Assembly: GCA_021229015.1 (NCBI GenBank)
Contig: CM037784.1
Location: forward strand, 67,549,013-67,613,012
DNA length: 64,000 bases
Source: Solen grandis
Lineage: Eukaryota; Mollusca; Bivalvia; Adapedonta; Solenidae
Direction: 5' to 3'
Shown: positions 27,401 through 36,334 of the stretch, in pieces
Layout of the letters: each line of letters begins with the position of its first letter
How positions within the stretch are numbered: the first letter of the stretch is position 1
Translations under genes and position numbers: made by a program
The notes under the pieces: generated by a model
Databases searched by the model: none
What the model was told of the DNA's origin: nothing
The model's input: the letters and a program-made list of their open reading frames with translations, nothing else

Positions 27401-30400
27401 TAAAGATATGTACTTCTTGAGCACTTGTTTACTTTTAAAAGATGATGAGTGTATTGTCATTTTCCTTGGGGGAAAATAAAACTCTTTCAATGAATCCGTG
27501 CAGGTTTATTCTCTAAATGTTAGTGATTTGTTTTCTTTGAAAGGAAAAAAAAAAGTCCAAATGATATAGCACCCCAGATGATTGGAGGTTGATAAAGATA
27601 TTTTTTCTAATTCAGTTTTATGAATCAAAAGTAAAATAATTAAAAATAATGTCTTTTAAAGATTCCTGATCAAACGGTTGTAGAGTTGAACCCCATTGGT
27701 TGATTTTTACACATTTTGCAATGTCAATACTGTAGATAATATATATGTGAAGAATCCCACTGAAGAAAACTGTTTATACCTGTATTCAATATACAACACA
27801 GATTCAAGCCATGATTCTCTGCTTTATGTGACCCCATTGTAGGTCTTTAACAACAATTAATGAATTAGAGATTAAGGGTCCTTGATTTGACCAGATCTAG
27901 AGTTATATCAGAAACCATATTACAATGGAGTGCATAGTTATGTATCAGCACTGTATCTAACTGTAAAATGTTCTTATCTTTGTAAGGTGATATATGAGGA
28001 ACTTTTTCTCCACCAGTGTCCATGTGCGGCGGACTGACAAGGTAGGCCTGGAGGCAGCTTTCCACGCTGTAGAGGAATACATGAAGTATGTGGACGAGTG
28101 GTTTGATGCCTACGAGAGGCGGCACCCAGGTGTTCAGCGCAAGGTCTTCCTTGCATCAGACGATCCTTCAGTTCTATCAGATGCTAAGCAAAAGTGAGAA
28201 TCGCATATTGATATAAATAAGAATGCTATTAATTCCTGTATAAGCATACATACTCTTGTATAACTTTGATTAGATGTGAATTCAGATAAATTTGATTTGA
28301 TTTCATTATACCCCCACTACACATAGTGAATAAAGGAATCACATACCTATTTTTTAGCTCACCTGAACACTTGTGCTCAGGGCGAGCTTTTGTGACTGCT
28401 TTTTGTCCCTCGTGCGTCGTCCGTCGTACATCATCCATCGTGTACACTCTAGAGGTCACAGTTTTGGCCCAGTCTTCATGAAAATTGGTCAGGGTCTACA
28501 TGATATCTCGGATGAGTTCGAAAATGGATCACGTGGGGTCAAAAACTAGGTCACCAGGTCAAATCTTAGAAAATCCTTGTGAACACTCTAGAGGCCACAG
28601 TTTTAACCCAATCTGCATTTGATTTGGTCAGGATTTGTTGTCTACATGATATCTTGGATGAGTTTGAAAATGGGTCATGTAGGGTCAAAAAGTAGGTCAC
28701 CAGGTCAAATCTTAGAAAAACCTTGTGAACACTAGAGGCCACAGTTTCAGCCCAAATAAATCTAAGGTGCGTTGCATATGTAAATTGCTTTAATGCAACC
28801 ATTTTATGTACATTATTTGCTCTTTATGTACTTTATGTGCTCCCTCTAATATTATTGATGGGGATATAAAGGTGTTTTAACAAGGTGTCTAACATAGACA
28901 TCTATAGTAAAACCTCAATAAAATGACTTTTCATGGGACCGCAGTCAGCTGGTCGTAATAATAAGGTGGTCTGATAATCGTGTCAAGTTAAAGCAATGTG
29001 AAAGGGAACGGGGTCCTGAAAATCGTGGTCTTAATAGTGAGGTGGTCCTTATATTGAGGTGGTCTTTATATGAGGTTTTACTGTACTTTCTATTGCACAA
29101 ATATAATGCTTCAAGATATAGCTGATGATCATTGATCTATCTATGATATATATCTCAAAGGTAACATTTAAAACTTGAAGTTAAAAATTAGGATTTTTAC
29201 TTCTATACAGAAAATTTTCACTGCTGGAAATACCCTGGAAGGCAAAAGTTTAATAAATTTTGATCAATTAAGAAAATGAAAACTACAGTATGGCAGGATA
29301 TTGATTATCTATTTAAGAATTTGATTGGAATGCATTTTTAAAAGATTTATGGTTTGATAATTTATTTCATAGTTTATTATATATTTCTTCATCAGTTTTC
29401 TTATTTTGTGATTTCATTTCATTAATTATTATCAACAAGAATCTATCTCTATCTCCCCAGGTACCCTAATTACAAGTTCATCAGTGACAATGAAGCGTCC
29501 AAGTCAGCTGGTCTCAGCAGTCGATATACAGACGCTTCCTTACGAGGGGTCATTCTTGACATTCATTTTCTCTCCCTTTGTGATTATCTAGTTTGTACAT
29601 TTTCATCTCAGGTAAGAATATATTGCAATTCTCTTGTGTGTTTTTAAGATTTGTAAATTATTCCATGCTTTTGGTTGAAAGACTTACAGATACAGACAGT
29701 AGATTATAAGAATCTATCATGAGAGTTCATGTAGGATAGGAATATTTCATCCTCGGGTCAGAAACTTCAAGCAGCACAGCCTCATCCCTGCCTGAAATAT
29801 TTCTCTATCCTACATGAAATAATGTATTTTGGAGAAAAAAAATTCTCCCAATAATGGCTATATATTCATAGACCGTCAGCCATGCTATCAACACATTGAA
29901 CTGTAACTGTTTTTTTGTTGTTTTTTTGCTTTTTTTCTCATCACTTAAGCAATTAAAACATCAAGATATTCAAAGAAATCAACCTTTTAAAGTATATAAG
30001 TATGTGCCAAAAATTGTTCATTTGACTGGGAATTACCCTTTTACTTAAAATAGCATGATAAAACACATCTGTACTTGATCATGCATAGTGATATTCTACT
30101 ATATACTTATACATTATTTCACCTTTGCACTGTTGAATGACAGTACAGGCAAGACTAAAAGCTCTAATATTTCTGATATTTTTCATATAAGGTACATATT
30201 GTTTGTTTATCTTGATAAAATGATAAAAGCAATGGTTGAAAATACTGTGTATTCTTATGACTATTACTCCATGACATGTAGAATAGAGTTATCTTTCTTG
30301 GGGGTAAATCCCTATCTGCTTATCCTGAACATGGGAGAAATATATATCTTCAACAGTAAGGAGATATTTTCTTACCAAAGATGGGAGTTTCTTTTACCAG

Positions 30401-32286
30401 AAATAAATTCTTATAAGAATTTATAATCAAACCTTTTACTTGATGGTATCATGGAAGTTATCTGTGTGACCAGTATGAAACATATCAGCCTATTGCTAAG
30501 TCATTTATTGATAATCAGTATATCTGAGCTGCCTTAAGTCAATTTAAAAAAAAGAAAATCAGAATTGTTGGACTGCTTGATTTTGGTATTCATCTCATAA
30601 TGGAACTGTCTTGTTTTAACATTTTGTTTGGATTTTTTTTAATTTTCTAAATTATCTACATTTTTTAGCTCACATGAGCACAACGTGCTCAAGGTGAGCT
30701 TTTCTGATCGCCTTTTGTCCGGCGTCCGTCGTCCGTGCGTCCGTGCGTCCGTGCGTGCGTGCGTGCGTCCGGCGTCAACAATTGCTTCAAACAACATCTC
30801 CTCCTAAACGGCTTGGCCAATTTGAAAAATATTTTGCAGGAATGTTCCTTGGATGAAGCTCTACTAAAGTTGTATAAATGGTTCTGGTCCATTGCATAAT
30901 TAGGTCACAGGAGCTAAAAATAGATTTTAAAAATGAAAATTTAAAAAATCTTCTTCTCTGAAACCACAAGGCCTAGCCTTTTGATTTTTGGTATGTAGCA
31001 TGATCTTATGACTCTCTACCAGGATTGTACAAATTATGACCCTGGGGTCAAAATTGGCCCCGCCCCAGGGGTCACTTGATTTACATAGGTAATATAGAAA
31101 AACTTAAAAAATCTTCCTCTATGAATCCAAAGGCCTAACTTGATTTTTGGTATGTAGCATCATCTTATGGGCCACTACCAAGATTGTACAAATCATAGCC
31201 CTATGGTGATAAATGACCCCGCACCAGGGGTCACTTGTTTTACATAGAGTTATATAGAAAAATCTTAAAAAATCTTCCTCTATGAATCCATAAGGCCTAG
31301 AGCTTAGATATTTGGTATGTAGCATCATCTTATGGGCCACTACCAAGATTGTACAAATCATAGCCCTATGGTGATAAATGACCCCGCACCAGGGGTCACT
31401 TGTTTTACATAGAGTTATATAGGAAAATCTTAAAAAATCTTCTTCCATGAATGCATAAGGCCTAGAGCTTAGATATTTGGTATGTAGCATCATCTTATGG
31501 GCCACTACCAAGATTGTACAAATCATAGCCCTATGGTGATAAATGACCCCGCACCAGGGGTCACTTGTTTTACATAGAGTTATATAGGAAAATCTTAAAA
31601 AATCTTCTTCTATGAATCAATAAGGCCTAGAGCTAAGATTTTTGGTATGTTGTAGCATCTAATGGTTCATTACAAAGATTTTCAAAGTCTTGGCCCTACG
31701 GTAATAAATGACCCTGCGCCCAAGTCTTCTCTGAAACCATATGGCCCATTGCTTAGGTATTTGGTGTGTAGTATTGTCAGGGGTAAAATGTTTTAGATTA
31801 AGTTATATCAGAATCCTTGTCTGTTTAAAAACCTTGACATCAGTTGAAGCAATGGTACTCAGGTGAGCGATTCAGGGCCATCATGGCCCTCTTGTTTTTC
31901 TTTTTCATCACTTATTTGTTTAAAATGTTGCTCTTTATTCACCTGTATGTTAAATCTTGCCTCTACAGGTGTGTCGTGTAGCATATGAACTGATGCAACC
32001 TATGCATGGGGACGCAGGTCGCTTCTTTAAGTCACTGGATGACATTTACTACTTCGGTGGTCAGAACGGTCACAAAATGGAGGCCATTGAAGCCAATGAG
32101 GAAAAACAAAACCAGATTGGTCTCCAGCCCAACGATCTTGTTGGTATAGCTGGGAACCATTGGGATGGGTTCTCAAAAGGACAAAATATGAGATCTGGAA
32201 AAACAGGGCTTTTCCCATCATATAAGGTGGTCGAAAAACTGACTAGAGTGAAACTTCCAACATATCCAGCTGTGAAGGAATTATGA
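12109..32286 (+). CDS. FUT8: Alpha-(1,6)-fucosyltransferase, 5'-partial (7 exons)
   Basis: FUT8 is the Golgi type II membrane enzyme that moves fucose from GDP-fucose to the innermost GlcNAc of N-glycans (core fucosylation). Joined exons 12109-12286, 15282-15399, 15724-15961, 25012-25258, 28017-28193, 29461-29611 and 31969-32286 give 474 residues, matching human FUT8 from about residue 105 to its C-terminus; all phases agree. Seen: stem helices (1-98), the cysteine-rich start of the catalytic domain (C103, C111), HVRRTDK with R264, R265, K268 and E272 (equivalents of human R365, R366, K369 and E373), D352 in GVILDIHFL (human D453), and an SH3 domain at about 401-461 with NHWDGFSKG. All key residues are present, so the enzyme should be active. 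The cytoplasmic tail, membrane anchor and first ~100 residues must be encoded upstream; I found no exon for them in 1-12108. Introns are GT-AG and carry most of the repeats listed here. Confidence 0.96.
12585..12862 (+). mobile_element. tRNA-derived SINE, decayed, with poly(G) insert
   Basis: Follows the full-length copy at 45160-45475 through its body and tail ('ATGTCTATGGCGCGATACTG', 'GTTGGTGGGACGTTAAACCC', then AACAAACAAAC). The head is decayed. A run of about 23 G at 12647-12669 sits where the intact copy reads 'AAAATGGTACTG'. Confidence 0.7.
13045..13585 (+). mobile_element. HINE-like repeat family E
   Basis: Starts with a C/G hairpin (CCCCCGC ... GGGAGGGGGG), followed by a CGTCTGTCTGTGCGTCCG stretch and about two core units with 'CTCCATATCTCCTATACC'. 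It ends with CAGCGGCGGGGG, roughly inverted to the start, then a small perfect hairpin GTCC-TTT-GGAC and TGTCTTGTT. Located in FUT8 intron 12287-15281. Confidence 0.75.
14365..14970 (+). mobile_element. tRNA-derived SINE split by ~350 bp
   Basis: The head (14395-14520) includes GGGAGGTTGTTGGTTTGAAC, a B-box-like motif, and 'GACATATCAAAGTCATTACA'. The tail (about 14872-14965) has 'TGATACTGCAGTATGGCAGC' and 'GTTGGTGGGACA'. The intervening 14525-14870 is not part of the intact copy at 45160-45475 and is unidentified. Confidence 0.6.
15282..15399 (+). CDS. FUT8: FUT8 exon: end of stem
   Basis: Acceptor TTTCAG, donor CAG|GTGGGT. Encodes residues 60-98, including [10 protein letters not shown] (human LVQRRITYLQ). 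The upstream split codon completes to lysine. Confidence 0.93.
15411..15461 (+). repeat. GAT/GGT trinucleotide repeat beside splice donor
   Basis: About eleven GAT triplets followed by GGT/GGTA triplets begin 11 bases after the exon end at 15399. Length variation here would lie next to the 5' splice site. Confidence 0.8.
15724..15961 (+). CDS. FUT8: FUT8 exon: start of catalytic domain
   Basis: Acceptor CACCAG, donor C|GTGAGT. Encodes residues 99-177, starting [14 protein letters not shown]. The cysteines match the disulfide-forming cluster of the vertebrate enzyme. [13 protein letters not shown] is nearly identical to human. Confidence 0.95.
16789..16900 (+). repeat. 28-bp tandem repeat, four exact copies, ending at TTAA
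   Basis: Four identical units of TCAAAATGAGTCTATATGAG plus GGAAAGGG, followed at once by TTAA. The unit matches the right terminus of the TTAA-flanked MITE at 55905-56138 (TCAAAATGAGTCTGTATGAG, GGAAAGGG, TTAA) with one difference. Confidence 0.9.
17325..17435 (+). mobile_element. SINE tail fragment
   Basis: Matches the 3' part of the SINE at 45160-45475: 'CTGCAGTGTGGCAGCCCTGT', then a decayed body, ending in ACAAACAAACAAAC. Confidence 0.5.
17925..18057 (+). mobile_element. SINE fragment, internally deleted
   Basis: A decayed SINE head (GGGAGCAGGAGGTCATATG) joins directly to a tail (GTGATACTGCAGTGCGGCAG ... GATGGGACACTCAACCCAAC). Confidence 0.5.
18659..19075 (+). mobile_element. Family H element, 5' part
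   Basis: Starts with a hairpin TATGTCTC ... GGGAGACATA (18659-18694), then CTGTCTGTCTGTCCGTC, then two core units of the type seen at 2690-2970. No matching 3' hairpin or CTTGTT end is found, so it is 3'-truncated. Confidence 0.6.
19540..21004 (-). mobile_element. HINE-like repeat family F
   Basis: Read on the - strand it starts after a T-run with ATGCCCCCCTTCGAAG, whose hairpin partner is AGGGGG, then a GTCGGTCGGTCC stretch. About five core units of roughly 150-175 bp follow, with 'TGACCTTGACCTTTGAGG' on the + strand. The 3' side has GAGGGGGGCATAT (inverted start arm), the hairpin TGTTT-CAC-AAACA and TTTCTTGTTT. No coding capacity. Confidence 0.8.
21110..23875 (+). mobile_element. HINE-like family A, copy 3, split by family C
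   Basis: The head AGCTCGACTATTCG is at 21110, and the tail GAATAGTCGAG, GCTGTC/GACAGC hairpin and CTCTTGTT end at 23875. Family A sequence stops at 22207 (after 'AAGGTATATCATTTTT') and resumes at 23764 (GACTATTATTATGTACAG). Against the uninterrupted copy at 287-1761 the gap is filled exactly by one foreign block. Confidence 0.85.
22208..23763 (+). mobile_element. HINE-like family C, nested in family A
   Basis: Starts after a T-run with ATGCTCACCGAAGGTGACG (5' hairpin TCACC-GAA-GGTGA), then CGTCCGTCCGTCCG and four core units of about 165 bp to about 22915. About 550 bp of unrelated sequence follows. A second family C head lies at 23468-23620. The block ends with CTTCGGGGAGCAT (inverted head arm, 12 of 13), the hairpin GTCAGT-TAT-ACTGAC and TTTCTTGTT. 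It is therefore composite, probably two C copies or one interrupted copy. Confidence 0.75.
23880..24460 (+). repeat. Two-unit core repeat ending in CTCTTGTTT
   Basis: Two related units (about 24113-24285 and 24286-24460) share 'ATGTCCGCTCTCTAACTC' and a TTATGGCCCTTGAATT or TTATGACCCTTGAATT marker, followed by AGCTCTCTTGTTT. It looks like the 3' part of another HINE-like family; no 3' hairpin is evident. Confidence 0.45.
24675..24873 (+). repeat. 34-bp tandem repeat in FUT8 intron
   Basis: About six copies of GTGACTGTGTCTGAGGTTGT plus GGGTTTGAGGGTAA, lying 138 bp upstream of the exon at 25012. A long open frame on the - strand here only translates the repeat. Confidence 0.85.
25012..25258 (+). 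CDS. FUT8: FUT8 exon: catalytic domain
   Basis: Acceptor TTGCAG, donor GG|GTATAT. Encodes residues 179-259, including [20 protein letters not shown] and [14 protein letters not shown], close to human 293-359. The donor lies directly before a T-rich stretch and a family B insertion. Confidence 0.95.
25284..26108 (+). mobile_element. HINE-like family B, copy 3
   Basis: Head AGCTCACCTAAGC starts 26 bp after the FUT8 exon end at 25258. Three core units with the GGTCAAAATTGGCCC marker follow, then GAGCGATTCA, the hairpin GGGCCATCTTGGCCC and TCTTTTTT. The final CTTGTT is decayed. Confidence 0.75.
26115..27384 (+). mobile_element. HINE-like family B, copy 4
   Basis: Begins AGCTCACCTGAGC in the T-run that ends copy 3. 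The head jumps straight into core units with no CGTCCGTC part, so the leader is deleted. About seven core units follow, ending GGTGAGCGATC, GGGCCATCATGGCCC and TCTTGTTTT. Confidence 0.8.
27385..28016. other. FUT8 intron end, no repeat recognised
   Basis: AT-rich single-copy-looking intron sequence leading to the acceptor CTCCACCAG. No element or RNA seen. Confidence 0.5.
28017..28193 (+). CDS. FUT8: FUT8 exon: donor-substrate motif
   Basis: Acceptor CACCAG, donor AA|GTGAGA. Encodes residues 261-318, beginning [16 protein letters not shown]264, R265, K268 and E272 align with the GDP-fucose-binding and catalytic residues of the human enzyme. ASDDPSVL is the conserved acidic loop. Confidence 0.96.
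28356..28765 (+). mobile_element. HINE-like family B-type head, 3'-truncated
   Basis: Head AGCTCACCTGAACAC with hairpin partner GGCGAGCT, a CGTCCGTCG leader, then about two core units with 'AGGTCACCAGGTCAAATCTT'. The core differs from the other B copies and no 3' hairpin end is found. Confidence 0.6.
28905..29083. mobile_element. Short pogo/Tigger-like MITE
   Basis: 179 bp with inverted termini TAGTAAAACCTCAATAAA and, from the other end, CAGTAAAACCTCATATAAAG, and TA on both sides. The interior carries GGTGGTC repeats. Too short to code. Confidence 0.65.
29461..29611 (+). CDS. FUT8: FUT8 exon: catalytic core
   Basis: Acceptor CCCCAG, donor CAG|GTAAGA. Encodes residues 320-369. [20 protein letters not shown] contains D352 (human D453). 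Human has QADFLVC where this has LCDYLVC, an extra cysteine. Confidence 0.95.
29612..30666. other. FUT8 intron, no repeat recognised
   Basis: AT-rich. A 112-codon open frame at 30088-30426 has no recognisable domain and AT-driven composition. Nothing else seen. Confidence 0.5.
30667..31895 (+). mobile_element. HINE-like family B, copy 5
   Basis: Head AGCTCACATGAGCAC with hairpin partner, leader CGTCCGTGCGTGCGTGCG, six core units, then CAGGTGAGCG, hairpin GGGCCATCATGGCCC and TCTTGTTTTT. Two or three cores near 31130-31620 are almost identical, suggesting recent core duplication. Confidence 0.85.
31969..32286 (+). CDS. FUT8: FUT8 terminal exon: SH3 domain and stop
   Basis: Acceptor CTACAG. 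Encodes residues 370-474 and a TGA stop at 32284-32286. [10 protein letters not shown] closes the catalytic domain; about residues 401-461 form the SH3 fold, including [11 protein letters not shown] and TGLFPSYKV. The tail PTYPAVKEL ends near the human PTYPEAEK terminus. Confidence 0.96.
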   Translation: MCRVAYELMQPMHGDAGRFFKSLDDIYYFGGQNGHKMEAIEANEEKQNQIGLQPNDLVGIAGNHWDGFSKGQNMRSGKTGLFPSYKVVEKLTRVKLPTYPAVKEL

Positions 32287-34557
32287 TGAAGAATTAGAGG
32301 CTGTATGAGTGTTTGTATTTGTCTGGAAGGTTGGGGAAGACTAGTAAAGTATTGGTATGTTGGTCATTAATCAACATTTGTACACAGAGTTAGATATCAG
32401 ACAGAAGAAGTCCCTGGCTTCCAGCGATTGCTAGTCATTTATCAGTAATTGCTGGAATTTTAGAAATGACTCCTACAGATATACCAGAATTATCTGAAAT
32501 CAAGTGTGGGTACCTAATTGGTACAATTTATGATGCCAGTAAACTGCAAATGTTACCTTATACTCAGTCATTTTAGCTTTTTTCCATCTTATTTCCTGAA
32601 ATTCCATGACTTGACTCATAAAGAAAAGTTAGGTAAAACATTTCATGTTTTAGCTATTGTAAGTATGGAAAAAAAACATTGGATTTAGGATAAATTTGAC
32701 TCTAGTATTTAAGTACATGTATTTTCATAGAAGCAGAACGGGTGATTTTCAATATGTCTCATATAAATACCAGTAGAGATGGTCACAGGATACCACAGCT
32801 GGGAATTGAAGCTGGGAGTAAGTTTTATAAATAAAATATTGTACTCATTCTATATATTCTTCAGCTGTCTCCAGTGACAGAAATAGTGTAAATGCTCACA
32901 ATTTTATTTACATTATAAAACCTGGCAAACTTCATTAAAAATGACACTTGCAACTTTTAAAACCAGCTCATTGTAAAAGTTAATGGTAGAATGTTCTCTG
33001 GTCTCAGTTAAATAAGGCCCATCCTTCTGCACTGAAGCACTGTCATGCTGGTTATTTTCTGTCTGAACAGAAATAAGGTCTCAAGACTAAGCAGTGCAGC
33101 CTAGATTTATGAAGTCCACTGCTAAGTTAGAAAGTTGCCATTTGTCTTCAAATGGTTTATCCCAAGTATTGGTTAGTCAATAAAGTTGCAGTTATGTAAA
33201 CCAAAAGGTGTGAGTCATACACTTGGCTTTAATGAAAACTTGAATTTAATATTATTTTAATAGCAATGGTCTTAAGAAAACATGAGTAGACACTTTTAGT
33301 TTTATGTTTGTTAAGGTCATTTAGTGGCGGGATTTACTTGATGCATTAAAACCTTATATGAGACAACAGTATTTTTCATCATTATGTTCTGATGGTGTGA
33401 ACAATAAAAACTTTTGATTTATTTTGCTGTTGTCATGATGAAAAATCATCATACTCTACAACGATCAGGGAAACTGTCAGTGAGGAATTTATCATCTGGT
33501 AGTTGCAGACAACGCTGACTAACAATATATAAATAACACACCTAGATATGGATTTAAATGAGAAACTGACTGCCGGGCAAGTCCTTGCAAAATAGAGATA
33601 TTAATGTCTTTGATTGATATATGATGACAGTATCTATTTCTGTCTACACAAAGTCATAACAAACATATTTGTATGTGTCTGGGTTTTGTCTCATTAATGT
33701 AACAGTGGACATATGTAAGTGATATATATAAGTGATGGGGAATTGTGAAATTGCAGTAACTGTTGTTTTAAATGTGTCTGGATTTCATTGTAACAGTTAC
33801 TCATCCTGAAATGGGGCAGATTTATTTCAGAGTGCCCATGCACGTCTATCACTTTGTAACTATAACGTGGATTTAACTATAGGATTATAGTGGCAAATGC
33901 TGCTGATCTGTTATTGAATTAAGAGCTCAATAATTTGATTTTCCTTTTACTCTAAGTTCATTTTGACACATTGGCGGACCAATGTCATCAAAAAGCCATC
34001 AAAAAGAGAATACCATTGCCTCTGCTACCATTATAAAACTAGATGAGCTTGAAGACATATCTGACATAAAAGCTGGCCTGATTTTATACTGGTTCATTGT
34101 TATTTTTGTCACAACTATTGGATTAATTTTAGTAAAACACTTGGGCAAGTTAGAATAAATCATCTGATCATGCAGAAAGTCTCATACATTGTCATAATGT
34201 TTTGAATGCAAGTTTTACTAAAGAGGTATCAGAGTATTGAATCATTATTGGTGTTTTACCCATGGGTGTATACTTTTGTCCTATGATTGTGTATTTTTAA
34301 TGTGATGAAATCATTCTAAAGTAAATATGATTGCTCAAAGACAAATTCCAAAGAATAATTGCAAGGAGGTGCAGTTTGAATGTCTCTCAGTTAAAAGTCA
34401 TTTTCTTTATTATGCTCGTATTTATTATAAAATGGGAGAGAAAAAAAATGATGGTGTGATTTTTTTTCTTTTAATTCTTTTTTTCTTAATATTCAGTTTA
34501 TGTTAATAAGGTAAACAATCTGGCAAAGAAAAATCCATAATAATTGTTTTTGTTTTT
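32287..34557 (+). other. FUT8: FUT8 3' untranslated region and downstream DNA
   Basis: No repeat or ORF is recognised. Several AATAAA hexamers occur (32830, 33179, 33403), so the transcript end cannot be fixed. The stretch looks single-copy. Confidence 0.45.
33403..33408 (+). terminator. Candidate FUT8 polyadenylation signal
   Basis: AATAAA followed by a T/GT-rich stretch (ATTTATTTTGCTGTTGTC), about 1.1 kb after the stop. Earlier hexamers at 32830 and 33179 are alternatives. Confidence 0.35.
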
Positions 34558-35373
34558 AGCTCACCTGAGCACAACGTGCTCAAGGTGAGTTATTGTGACC
34601 GATGAATGTCCGGTGTCCATTGTCGTCGTCATCATCAACATTAAACTTAATTGACATCTCCTTCTAAACCTTTGGGCCAATTTTAAAGAAACTTCCCTTT
34701 AATTGTTCAAAGAATTTGATTCCATGCAGATCTCTGGTTGCCATGGCAACGGAAAGAAAAAACATATGAAAATCTTCTTCTCCAAAACTACTGGCCATAT
34801 TTCAAAGTTATTTGGCACAGATGTTTCTTGGGTCACTCTCTACCAAGATTGTTCAAATTATTTTGATCCATTGGAAAACAAAAAAAGGCTGATTTAAAGT
34901 TATTTGGCATAGATGTTCTTTGGGTCACTCTCTGCCAAGATTGTGAAAAACATGGCCACCAGGGGGCGGAGCCTGTTTTCCTTATATGTATATACATGTA
35001 GTACAAATTTGAAAATTCTTTTTGTATCAAAGTACTCACTTGATTTATTGCTGGCAGAGGGCAGAGCCCATTTTTCACAATATCATAAGATATTTGCTGT
35101 TTCTTTGCCTCCCCAGCCCCTCACTGCATGGGTTTGAATCCCAGCAGGGTCATTCGGATTTTCATGTGAGGAAGCCATCCAGCTGGCTTGCGGTAGGTCA
35201 GTGGTTCTACCCGGATGCCTTAGTGCATTCGGGGTCTTCCTCCACCTGTAATCAGCTGGACGTTGCTATATAACTGAAATACTGTCGAAGCGACGGTAAA
35301 CTCAAAGTCTTTTCCTCCCACTAATATCTGGCTCTCAGGTGAGCGCCTCAGGGCCATCATGGCCCTCTTGTGT
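34558..35373 (+). mobile_element. HINE-like family B, copy 6, with SINE inside
   Basis: Head AGCTCACCTGAGCAC with hairpin partner near 34580. Degenerate cores ('GGTCACTCTCTACCAAGATTG'), an inserted SINE at about 35105-35320, then AGGTGAGCG, hairpin GGGCCATCATGGCCC and TCTTGTGTTTT. Confidence 0.7.
35105..35320 (+). mobile_element. SINE family 2, inserted in family B copy 6
   Basis: Contains GGGTTTGAATCCCAG, a good pol III B-box (GGTTCGAATCC-like), then 'CTGTAATCAGCTGGACGTTG' and a tail ACTGTCGAAGCGACGGTAAAC. The same tail occurs reversed at 44014, 48397 and 48855. Confidence 0.7.
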
Positions 35374-35381
35374 TTTAAGTA

Positions 35382-36334
35382 CAGTGTAACCTCCGAAATC
35401 CAGACCCTCCAAAATCTGGAAACTTCTGAAATCCGGATGATTTTCTTGGTCCCGAAATTTCCCCTTTTGTAAATATGTAAATAATGTCTCTGAATTCCGG
35501 AACCTCTGAATTCTATACAATAATTTTGTAAATATTGGGTTATATCAACAGTATTTTACCTCTAAAATCCGAACAGTGCTACTAGCTTGACAGGTAATCA
35601 GACTGGAAACTGTAAGCCCTGTGGCGATTTTTCCCTAATCAGCGTGATTGTTATTTTGACACGTGGTAGAATCACAATTTGTCTATTATTTTGACAAACG
35701 TAAGAATCACAACATGTCTGCACCTCCAAGTTTGCGCTGGCGAATACATAGGCAATTAGATAGTGACACATTGTAAATGATTAACGTGGTGATAAGTGGA
35801 TTAGTTGATATGTTTTGCAACAAACATCTTTAACAGTTTAAGTGTAATTGCAGTATTGTTAGAAGTGTAATTAATTAGGCTGCATTGGACAATGTGTTGG
35901 TTTTTGTAAGTGGAAAAATAAAGAGAAAAGAAAAAAATAAAAAAAACCCTAACCCATTTTGACATAAAAATGGCAAATAGAGAAAGAGAGAGGGAAATAT
36001 AAGGCAAGTAGAGAGAGAGAAAGAAGAAAGGGAAGGGAGGGGGAGAGAAAGAGAAGTAAGATAATTGATTATGGGAAATCACATTAACATAACCGTTTTG
36101 CAAAAGAAAATACCTGTATAAGGTAATGCTTCAAAGGATTTGATGATCATTACCCTTAGCAAACAATACAAACACTCTTACACATATAAACAATGACACT
36201 ATTTACAACCATTAATAAACATCGATACATATGTCTAGTCTAATTCAATCCAGACTTCTGACTTCTTTGGGAACTTCCAAAATCCAAACTTTTAGGTCGG
36301 TCCCACAGGTGTTCGGATTTCAGAGGTTACACTG
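35382..36334. mobile_element. pogo/Tigger-like element, 953 bp
   Basis: Inverted termini CAGTGTAACCTCCGAAATCC on the left and, from the right end, CAGTGTAACCTCTGAAATCC (19 of 20 identical), with TA on both flanks. Several internal 'AAATCCGGA' and 'CTGAATTCCGG' copies lie near the left end. No intact transposase; the interior is AT-rich with a GA-rich tract at 35990-36056. Confidence 0.8.

Noticed and set aside
30088..30426. 112-codon open frame in a FUT8 intron
   Set aside because: AT-rich composition (Phe/Ile/Tyr/Leu), no domain, no splice or homology support.
31119..31526. 135-codon open frame on the - strand with internal repeats
   Set aside because: It reads the duplicated ~170-bp cores of family B copy 5.
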